A DNA stretch of 64,000 nucleotides, taken from the NCBI RefSeq assembly GCF_016900875.1, contig NZ_JAFEUM010000011.1:1-64000 (forward strand), written 5' to 3'. This stretch comes from Vibrio ulleungensis. Lineage in GTDB: Bacteria > Pseudomonadota > Gammaproteobacteria > Enterobacterales > Vibrionaceae. This document shows, one piece after another, positions 36,844-42,806 of this stretch. Positions within the stretch are counted from its first letter, which is position 1, and every line of letters begins with the position of its first letter. The position numbers and the translations under genes are program-made. The notes beneath the pieces are model-generated. The model was given only the letters and a program-made list of their open reading frames with translations. It had not been told where the DNA came from and ran no database searches.

Positions 36844-37533
36844 CTAATAGTAAGAGCTAGACACATGCAGATACATATCACCCATATTATGGCGGGGTAT
36901 TGCATGTTCCGTTGGAGATTGTGTATAGACCGAAAAGTGCGGATCTCGCAGAAACGTTTCCCTAGCGGCATCAACATCTGATTTGATCAGTAAAGTAATC
37001 CCTTGATACGATTTCATGAACGCTTGTTTATCTAAAACGATCGTTCCTCTTGAGGGATCACCCAATATGATCTGTGAATGGTTAATGCCTTTAATGACCA
37101 CAAAATGCATATATCCATCAAAGTTGACTAACGTAACACCAGGAACACCCAACTTTTCTAGCTTGTCTAACCCAACTTTATAACCGTCAGATTCATAACC
37201 AAGCTGATTGAGGTAGTTCTTCATATCCAAAAGAGAAAAGCCCTGCTCTTTAATCAAAGCCTTATCTCCATTTCGGTACATTGCGGTAAAAATTGCTTCT
37301 TCCGCTACTGGATGTTGATAGTGATAATGCAGTAATGTCGCCAACGCAGCCGAGCCGCAGCTGAAGTCGTACTGCTGACGCCAGACATCGCCAAACAGGA
37401 TTTCCTGATAGCTCTGTACCGGAACCGATAAAGCATGCTTATTCCAACTTAAATCGACTGCATGTGCAGGAGGTGCGATAGTCAATGCACCTCCCACCGT
37501 TACCACTAACACTTTGGCCCAGATATTATTCAT
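36844..37533 (-). CDS. Periplasmic C39-family cysteine peptidase (FapD-like)
   Basis: A protein of 229 residues from the ATG at 37533 that shares one base with the upstream stop (TGATG); a GTG one codon earlier is possible. Signal peptide cleavage near PAHA (about 25). The C39 catalytic residues are all visible: oxyanion Gln and Cys in QQYDFSCGSAALATLL, His in MHFVVIKG and Asp in LGDPSRG. Unlike bacteriocin exporters there is no ABC transporter attached, so it must act in the periplasm on Sec-exported substrates. FapD of the Fap amyloid operon is of this type. The flanking small proteins carry matching cleavage motifs. Confidence 0.85.
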   Translation of the reverse strand: MNNIWAKVLVVTVGGALTIAPPAHAVDLSWNKHALSVPVQSYQEILFGDVWRQQYDFSCGSAALATLLHYHYQHPVAEEAIFTAMYRNGDKALIKEQGFSLLDMKNYLNQLGYESDGYKVGLDKLEKLGVPGVTLVNFDGYMHFVVIKGINHSQIILGDPSRGTIVLDKQAFMKSYQGITLLIKSDVDAARETFLRDPHFSVYTQSPTEHAIPRHNMGDMYLHVSSSYY

Positions 37534-37877
37534 CACTCTAAACTCAGATTGATCACGGTCGCATTTTGAATGAGAACGTTGTGACCGGAATTTTGAATGA
37601 CATTGGTAACACCTTGACTGGATCCAAAGGCACCAGCGTGAATATGGTTATCACCACTACTAACTCCCATAGCAACGTTACCGACCGACTCACCATCGAG
37701 CTCGGTATTTGCAAGAGTTTGGTTAATATCCACTACGTGCTCTCCACCACGAAGGGCCTGTAAATTCGACTCAGACACTACGGAAACATCATCAATCAGC
37801 AACCACTCATCGGCTGCAACTTCGCTTGCAATAACCCATGAAGCAACGCACAAAAGCATTGTGCTAAGCTTATTCAT
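37533..37877 (-). CDS. Small secreted protein with double-glycine-like processing motif (proximal gene)
   Basis: A protein of 114 residues preceded by AAGGAGGAG. Signal peptide cleavage near EVAA (about 22). Residues 34-45 read VSESNLQALRGG, in the same spacing as the motif in the distal small protein, so cleavage by the neighbouring C39 peptidase after Gly45 is plausible, leaving a ~69-residue product. The C-terminus GVTNVIQNSGHNVLIQNATV resembles the conserved C-terminal motif of the two large repeat proteins. The gene shares one base with the peptidase gene, so the two are translationally coupled. Possibly a nucleator-like or minor subunit (inference). Confidence 0.65.
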   Translation of the reverse strand: MNKLSTMLLCVASWVIASEVAADEWLLIDDVSVVSESNLQALRGGEHVVDINQTLANTELDGESVGNVAMGVSSGDNHIHAGAFGSSQGVTNVIQNSGHNVLIQNATVINLSLE

Positions 37878-37921
37878 TGCTCCTCCTTAGCTCACTAAGA
37901 GCGAGTTAGGTACTCCGATTA

Positions 37922-38884
37922 TTAATCAGTGAATACCGAAGCATTGGTGGTCACTGATTGTTGCACCATCGAGTTTGCTCCCGAGTTTTGTCCAATCGTT
38001 GTGATCCCCGATACATTACCAAAAGAGTTGTCAATGTTATTGCTATGCGTAACATTAAAATCACCTTTGTTTTCATCAGACATTCCATAAGTGACTGTCG
38101 TCCTAGCTACGCTACCCATCAATACTGACGACGCGACAACCTGGTCCATATCAAAGATGTGGGACGAATCTGTAGTATTGCCACTATCTTCCATCGTTGA
38201 GCTATTATTGCTCGCATTGGTCATACTGTTATTGCTATCGTCGTTGTAGCTGTTTTTGGTGCTGTTATCGTCCTTACTGTTGCCATCCATAGTATTGTTA
38301 CTGGCCAGTGTTTTATCACTGGTACTGTTGTCGCTACTGTCGTTATAACTTCCATCAAGGCTAGCGTCAGACGTCTCGTTGTAACTGTAATGAGTACTAT
38401 TATTATCGTTGGTATTATTGTCCTGTGTATTATTGCTACCACCGGTGTACTCTGACGTGCTGTTATCACTGTAATCGCTATAACTACCGTTGATACTATT
38501 ATCATTGGTGGAGTTATTGTCGGCCGAATTGCCACTTCCTTTGTTGTAGGTGTTGTCGCTGTTGTTGCTGTTATCGTTGTTACTTCCGTTGGTACTAAAA
38601 TCATCCATGGTGTTGTTGTCATGGGTATTATTACTAGCAACCGCGTGGTCATTTTGGCTATTGTCACTACCATCGTTATAACTGCCATTGGTGCTGTTAT
38701 TATCGGCGGTGTTATTGTCCGTCGAATTATTGTTGCCAGCCTCCAATGTGTTGTAGCTCATCACGTCATTACCATCATTACCGCTGTTATTCTCGCCATT
38801 ATTTAGCACATCGTCAGCTTGTGCTAAACCGCTAAGCAATAGACCACTTATTATCAGTGCAATCGGGGTTTTATAACTATTCAT
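37922..38884 (-). CDS. Secreted Asn/Ser/Asp-rich repeat protein B (fibre-subunit candidate)
   Basis: A protein of 320 residues from the ATG at 38884, 7 bases after AGGAG; an ATG two codons earlier overlaps the ribosome site. Signal peptide cleavage after AQA (23). Residues 51-227 are five repeats of 33, 33, 33, 45 and 33 residues built from DNNST-like steps. Residues 228-320 form a C-terminal domain conserved with protein A, containing THSNNIDNSF, GITTIGQNSG and SMVQQSVTTNASV. Repeat ends are small residues (AVA, NKG, TGG, TLA), unlike the aromatic ends in A. No domain of known function is recognised. Inferred: polymerising or amyloid-like extracellular subunit. Confidence 0.7.
   Translation of the reverse strand: MNSYKTPIALIISGLLLSGLAQADDVLNNGENNSGNDGNDVMSYNTLEAGNNNSTDNNTADNNSTNGSYNDGSDNSQNDHAVASNNTHDNNTMDDFSTNGSNNDNSNNSDNTYNKGSGNSADNNSTNDNSINGSYSDYSDNSTSEYTGGSNNTQDNNTNDNNSTHYSYNETSDASLDGSYNDSSDNSTSDKTLASNNTMDGNSKDDNSTKNSYNDDSNNSMTNASNNSSTMEDSGNTTDSSHIFDMDQVVASSVLMGSVARTTVTYGMSDENKGDFNVTHSNNIDNSFGNVSGITTIGQNSGANSMVQQSVTTNASVFTD
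38204..38734 (-). repeat. Five-unit Asn-rich coding repeat in protein B
   Basis: Units of 33, 33, 33, 45 and 33 codons. Each starts near NNxxDNN and contains D-x-N-S/T steps five residues apart. The DNA is diverged enough between units that this is an old protein repeat, not a recent tandem duplication. Confidence 0.75.
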
Positions 38885-38911
38885 ATCCATTCTCCTTAGA
38901 CCTTATTAGAT

Positions 38912-39871
38912 CTACTCCGTCATCACCGATGCATTTGTGGTTACAGATTGTTGAACCAAAGAGTTACTGCCCGCGTTTTGGCCCAATGTTGTAATACCTG
39001 CAGTGCTATTGAAACTCGAATCAATGGCGTTGCTATGAGTAACATTGAATGTCCCTTTATTGTCATCTCTCATCTGATACTCAACACCTGTACCCGTAAT
39101 CGATCCAGATAAGTCTGCCTGAGCAACAATAGAATCAACATCCATTTCATAAAAATGACTTTCACTGTTGTTGCTGTTATACCAATTACTAGAGTTGTCA
39201 CTTCTATCAAGCGTACTGTTGTCGCTTTCATTGTTATAACTGTCTTTTATACTGTTATCGTCTTCTGAGTTATTGTCGGCACTATTACCGCTCCAAGACG
39301 TGTAGCTATCGTCACTGTTGTCACTTTCATCGTTGTAACTATCGTTGGTACTAGCGTTGGTATCAGTGTTGTTGCTGTCATTAATGCTGTTATCGTCTTT
39401 TGAATTGCCATCTTGAGAATTACCACTATAAAGGTGCTCACTCATTTGGCTGTTGTCGCTATCATCGTTATGACTGTCATAAGTACTGTTGTCGTCAGCG
39501 CTATTACCGTCCATCGAATTACCGCTTAGGTAGTTCTCATTGGTGGTACTATTGTCACTACGATTATTGTTACTTTGATTGGTACTGTTGTTATCACTCG
39601 AATTGCCGTCTATCGAATTACCACTCCACCATTGATCGTTATTTGCACTGTTATTACTGGTATCGTTATTACTATCGTTAGTGCTGTTATTGTCCGCAGA
39701 GTTACCATCTACTGAGTTTCCATTTAATAGCGAGGCCTCGTTGTAACTCGAAACGTCATTACCATCATTGCCATTATTATCACCGCTATTGTTTAACTCA
39801 TCGGCCAATACACCGCCACTCGTTAACAAACCAGCAATCATCAAAGCAGTCGTTGTTTTTCTTAGATTCAT
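38912..39871 (-). CDS. Secreted Asn/Ser/Asp-rich repeat protein A (fibre-subunit candidate)
   Basis: A protein of 319 residues from MNLRKTTTALMIAGLL (start 39871, behind GGAGAGACAGG); the frame is open 57 codons further upstream, but without a signal sequence there. Signal cleavage after VLA (23). Repeats of 33, 33, 33, 45 and 33 residues fill 51-227, each with GNSxDGNSxDxNS at the start and, in the first four, an aromatic end (WWS, YLS, LYS, SWS). The C-terminal domain (228-319) has THSNAIDSSF, GITTLGQNAG and SLVQQSVTTNASV, shared with protein B. The first gene of the set, hence probably most expressed. Resembles functional-amyloid subunits in general design; identity not established. Confidence 0.7.
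   Translation of the reverse strand: MNLRKTTTALMIAGLLTSGGVLADELNNSGDNNGNDGNDVSSYNEASLLNGNSVDGNSADNNSTNDSNNDTSNNSANNDQWWSGNSIDGNSSDNNSTNQSNNNRSDNSTTNENYLSGNSMDGNSADDNSTYDSHNDDSDNSQMSEHLYSGNSQDGNSKDDNSINDSNNTDTNASTNDSYNDESDNSDDSYTSWSGNSADNNSEDDNSIKDSYNNESDNSTLDRSDNSSNWYNSNNSESHFYEMDVDSIVAQADLSGSITGTGVEYQMRDDNKGTFNVTHSNAIDSSFNSTAGITTLGQNAGSNSLVQQSVTTNASVMTE
39191..39721 (-). repeat. Five-unit Asn-rich coding repeat in protein A
   Basis: Units of 33, 33, 33, 45 and 33 codons, the same order and lengths as in the neighbouring paralogue. NS pairs recur about every five residues in the first half of each unit. Confidence 0.78.
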
Positions 39872-40483
39872 AGTCCTGTCTCTCCAAATCATCCTAAATA
39901 GGTTCCATGGGATCCCTATCCTTTTGTTGAGTCCCATACCCAACAATGGCGAGTGTAGTGGTGCTCTAAAAATTAGCACAGTCTCACTAATGAGACATCT
40001 GGCGTGGGGCCTATAATTGGCAGAGAACGACCTATTTCCCATCCTTAACTGACTGTTAATTAAGCAGTTAAGTGAAAGGTTGTTACGAAGTAGTGCTGCG
40101 AATCAAAAGGAGGTTGATTATCGTTACTACTTCATTGCTCTGGTGCAACTCTAATAGATGATTTTTTAATACACTTCTGTGTGACTGATTAAGGCGGACA
40201 TATTTAAACTCTACAAGGTCTAAATTGATCACCTTTAGAGTGAGATAATGACTTTGCAGCCCATTTTCTTCGTGCTCAATAGTTAAGCCTACATTTAGTA
40301 TGGTTATCATGCCCTTTGCTATACGACCTTAAATGCGGCTCTAAACAAGAGGGTGTAGCCTGATAGTTTAAAAATATAAATAGTTCGCAAAGCCTGATGA
40401 GTTGTGGATATTCAAGAAATTGCCTAATCAACGTTTTCTAATATAGTTGTGTTTAATCAAAATCATTTAGAGGTTGGTCAGGC
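39872..40483. promoter_or_regulatory. 612-bp divergent regulatory region of the repeat-protein set
   Basis: It lies between the leftward repeat-protein genes and the rightward LuxR-family gene. Three dyads are visible: GTGCT/AGCAC (39961-39979), GTCTCA-CTAA-TGAGAC (39981-39996) and CTTAACTG/CAGTTAAG (40044-40072, 13-base spacer). They are candidate operators for the adjacent regulator. A leftward 75-codon frame (40310 to 40083) exists but has a poor ribosome site and was not called. Confidence 0.5.
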
Positions 40484-41125
40484 ATGAGTGAATGGCAAGT
40501 CATCATTGCAAATCACATTGGGTTGGAATCGCAACTTATTCAGAAAGAATTGGCGAGCATCCCTGATGTCCACTGCCTTATCCTCGAGCCAGAAGTGTTG
40601 CCTCACTTAGAGTTTAAACCTGGCACCTGCTTAATTATTGATCACGCAGCCCTAACAGATGCTGAAACTGTATTATGGCTGGCACTGCAATCCGGTAATC
40701 TACATGTCGTCCTACATAACCTAGACGACAACCACCTTTCATTAGAGTATTACCAATGGCAATGCCTAAAAGGCACACTAAGCAAAGACGCACCTGTAGA
40801 ACATCTACGAAGCTGTGTTACCACCATACTAAATGGTGGCATGTGGCTTCCAAGACTTGGATTGGAATCCATTTTGTATCATTACCGCCAGCCATCTAAT
40901 GCTCATGGTGCCTGGAAATTGAATCTTACTAAACGAGAAAAACAGATACTGGATCGCATCACCGCCGGTGAGTCTAACAAAGAAATTGCAGATGACCTTT
41001 TTCTTGCCGTTTCAACAGTCAAAACCCATGTCTATAAGCTGTACAAAAAAATGGAGGTCAATAATAGGCATCAGGCGATATCCAAGGTTCGCTCAGCTGC
41101 ACGAGCAAACATTAAGATGCTGTAG
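40484..41125 (+). CDS. CsgD/VpsT-type LuxR-family transcriptional regulator
   Basis: A protein of 213 residues. The N-terminal ~140 residues resemble an atypical receiver domain with a single acidic site (LIIDHAAL, Asp53). Residues ~147-206 are a LuxR/GerE helix-turn-helix (LTKREKQIL, ESNKEIADDLFLAVSTVKTH, NNRHQAI). WLPR at 121-124 lies where VpsT has its c-di-GMP-binding W-[FLM]-[TS]-R motif; only the third residue departs from the pattern. It is divergent from the repeat-protein genes and is probably their regulator. CsgD controls curli and VpsT controls Vibrio polysaccharide, so a matrix-control role is inferred. Confidence 0.75.
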   Translation: MSEWQVIIANHIGLESQLIQKELASIPDVHCLILEPEVLPHLEFKPGTCLIIDHAALTDAETVLWLALQSGNLHVVLHNLDDNHLSLEYYQWQCLKGTLSKDAPVEHLRSCVTTILNGGMWLPRLGLESILYHYRQPSNAHGAWKLNLTKREKQILDRITAGESNKEIADDLFLAVSTVKTHVYKLYKKMEVNNRHQAISKVRSAARANIKML

Positions 41126-41173
41126 CATACCTTGGCAATGGTGCAAACACTGAATCCATCTAACACCACAAAC

Positions 41174-41211
41174 GTAGAAAAGAAAAAAGCCAGCTACTAG
41201 AACTGGCTTTA
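41174..41211 (-). terminator. Terminator of the tRNA array
   Basis: On the minus strand the hairpin AAGCCAGTT/AGCTGGCTT (about 41187-41209) is followed by TTTTTTCTTTTC. It lies behind the last tRNA. Confidence 0.8.
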
Positions 41212-41260
41212 ATTGAATTTGGAACGACGCGACCGGCTAGGGCACGAGGTTCTTTGAATT

Positions 41261-41336
41261 TGGAGCGACACACGAGGTTCGAACTCGTGACCTCAACCTT
41301 GGCAAGGTTGCGCTCTACCAACTGAGCTAGTGTCGC
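41261..41336 (-). tRNA. tRNA-Gly (GCC), third copy in transcript order
   Basis: A 76-base cloverleaf including encoded CCA: acceptor GCGACAC/GTGTCGC, D-arm AGCTCAGTTGGTAGAGC, anticodon loop TTGCCAA and T-arm GGTTCGAAC region. Identical in sequence to the other two glycine copies here. Confidence 0.95.
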
Positions 41337-41355
41337 AAATTCATGTTTGAAATAA

Positions 41356-41429
41356 TGGAGGCGCGTCCCGGAGTCGAACCGAGGTCCACGGATTTGCAAT
41401 CCGCTGCATAGCCACTCTGCCAACGCGCC
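41356..41429 (-). tRNA. tRNA-Cys (GCA), second copy
   Basis: 74 bases including CCA: acceptor GGCGCGT, anticodon loop TTGCAAA, T-loop GTTCGACTC. Identical to the copy at 41891-41964. Confidence 0.95.
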
Positions 41430-41518
41430 ATATTTCTGTAGCAGGGGCTACTGAGTTTTCTACTGAGAGTAGGAAACTGGAACAACACTACCCGTTAAGG
41501 TGCGAGGTTCGTTTTTAA

Positions 41519-41594
41519 TGGAGCGACACACGAGGTTCGAACTCGTGACCTCAACCTTGGCAAGGTTGCGCTCTACCAACTGAGCTAGTGTCGC
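41519..41594 (-). tRNA. tRNA-Gly (GCC), second copy
   Basis: 76 bases with encoded CCA, identical to the other glycine copies. The sequence just after its 3' end is a diverged version of the spacer following the other two copies. Confidence 0.95.
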
Positions 41595-41601
41595 AAATAA
41601 A

Positions 41602-41690
41602 TGGTGCCCCGGGCCGGACTTGAACCGGCACGAATCGAAATTCGAGGGATTTTAAATCCCTTGTGTCTACCAATTCCACCACCAGGGCAC
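41602..41690 (-). tRNA. tRNA-Leu (TAA)
   Basis: 89 bases including CCA, with the long variable arm of class II tRNAs, acceptor GTGCCCT/GGGGCAC and anticodon loop TTTAAAA (anticodon UAA). It corresponds in position to leuZ of the glyW-cysT-leuZ array known from E. coli. Confidence 0.95.
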
Positions 41691-41796
41691 ACAAAATTTG
41701 TTGTGTTTGGTAACACCATTTAGTGATATCGATGTTAATCAATACCTAAATTTTTTGGAACGACGCGACCGGCTAGGGCACGAGGTTCTTTGAATT

Positions 41797-41872
41797 TGGA
41801 GCGACACACGAGGTTCGAACTCGTGACCTCAACCTTGGCAAGGTTGCGCTCTACCAACTGAGCTAGTGTCGC
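41797..41872 (-). tRNA. tRNA-Gly (GCC), first copy
   Basis: 76 bases with encoded CCA, same sequence as the other glycine copies. Confidence 0.95.
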
Positions 41873-41890
41873 AATCATTCTACTTGAGAA

Positions 41891-41964
41891 TGGAGGCGCG
41901 TCCCGGAGTCGAACCGAGGTCCACGGATTTGCAATCCGCTGCATAGCCACTCTGCCAACGCGCC
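41891..41964 (-). tRNA. tRNA-Cys (GCA), first copy
   Basis: 74 bases with encoded CCA and anticodon GCA. It is the first tRNA of the array in transcript order, downstream of pgsA and its terminator. Confidence 0.95.
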
Positions 41965-42157
41965 TTTGTTTCCTAGCGGTTATTCTCGCTGGGTACGGGG
42001 TGGCATTTTACTGAAACGAGTGAGTGAGTCAACACTAATTTGCGATTTTTGTTTTGTTTGGCTACTTTACCGACAGAATTCTCAAAACGGATAGAAAAAG
42101 CACAAAACTTGGCTAAAATTCATCAACTTAAAGTCTATTTTTTAGCTAGCGAAAGTA

Positions 42158-42183
42158 TAAAAAAAGCAAGCTCACGCTTGCTT
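42158..42183 (-). terminator. Terminator after pgsA
   Basis: The hairpin AAGCAAGC-TCAC-GCTTGCTT is followed on the minus strand by TTTTTTTAT. It separates pgsA from the tRNA array, which must therefore have its own promoter in about 41965-42157. Confidence 0.8.
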
Positions 42184-42208
42184 AAGTAGTTTATTCGATA
42201 GACTAAGC

Positions 42209-42760
42209 CTAATCGCTGTTCAACAAGTCATCTTTAGCAGCTGCCAAATACTGGAACATCGACCAATAAGTCAAGATTGTGGCTATATAGAGCGCACCAA
42301 AGCCAACCCAGACCATCCACTCATCGTAACGCCAAATCAGCACCCAGAGTGCAAACATCTGGCTCACCGTCTTTACTTTTCCGACCCAAGAGACAGCAAC
42401 GGCAGAACGTTTACCCAACTCGGCCATCCATTCACGCAGCGCAGAAATAATAATTTCGCGACCAATCATAGTCATCGCGGGAATCGTTATCCAAATTGAG
42501 GCGTAGTGCTCGGTAATCAATAATAATGCTGCAGCGACCATGACTTTGTCGGCCACCGGATCTAAAAAAGCGCCAAATCGAGACGTTTGATTCAGTTTAC
42601 GAGCGAGATAGCCATCTAGCCAATCTGTTGCACCAGCAAAAAGGAAAATCATAGCGGCAAGAAGATCCGCCCACGGATAAGGAAGATAAAACGCGACAAC
42701 AAAAACGGGGATTAATACGAGACGTAATAGCGTTAAGATATTTGGGATGGTAAGTTTCAT
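42209..42760 (-). CDS. pgsA: Phosphatidylglycerophosphate synthase PgsA
   Basis: A protein of 183 residues with several membrane helices and the complete CDP-alcohol phosphotransferase motif in DWLDGYLARKL through FGAFLDPVADK (D-x2-DG-x2-AR-x8-G-x3-D-x3-D). It transfers CDP-diacylglycerol to glycerol 3-phosphate, the committed step toward phosphatidylglycerol and cardiolipin. Gene order uvrY-uvrC-pgsA-tRNA is the one known from E. coli. A terminator follows. Confidence 0.95.
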   Translation of the reverse strand: MKLTIPNILTLLRLVLIPVFVVAFYLPYPWADLLAAMIFLFAGATDWLDGYLARKLNQTSRFGAFLDPVADKVMVAAALLLITEHYASIWITIPAMTMIGREIIISALREWMAELGKRSAVAVSWVGKVKTVSQMFALWVLIWRYDEWMVWVGFGALYIATILTYWSMFQYLAAAKDDLLNSD

Positions 42761-42806
42761 TCGACAGCACTCTGCTTCAGCGTGCTCTAATGGTGCGGTA
42801 AAAACG

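Larger units (their letters stand above)
41219..41429 (-). repeat. Duplicated Gly-Cys tRNA segment (copy 1; copy 2 at 41755-41964)
   Basis: Bases 41219-41336 repeat at 41755-41872 with offset 536, including the 42-base spacer after the tRNA-Gly as well as the gene. The following tRNA-Cys copies also correspond. The spacer shows that the array grew by segmental duplication. Confidence 0.85.

Noticed and set aside
38204..39721. Regular short repeats that could suggest a CRISPR array or satellite DNA
   Set aside because: The repeats keep reading frame, vary in sequence, lack constant repeat and spacer lengths and lie inside genes with signal peptides.
38204..39721. D-x-N-x-T steps in the repeats as bacterial N-glycosylation sequons
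   Set aside because: The pattern follows automatically from Asp/Asn/Ser/Thr-rich composition, and no oligosaccharyltransferase gene is in the window.
38912..40042. Longer version of repeat protein A starting at 40042
   Set aside because: The extra 57 residues lack a signal peptide and would bury the one starting at 39871, which has a proper ribosome site.
40083..40310. Leftward 75-codon frame in the region between the regulator and repeat-protein genes
   Set aside because: The only purine-rich stretch is too close to the ATG to be a good ribosome site, and no domain or signal peptide is visible. It could still be a small gene and deserves a conservation check.
41211..41964. Repeated blocks that could suggest an array of mobile repeats
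   Set aside because: The blocks fold as tRNAs with encoded CCA ends; only their spacers are extra repeats.
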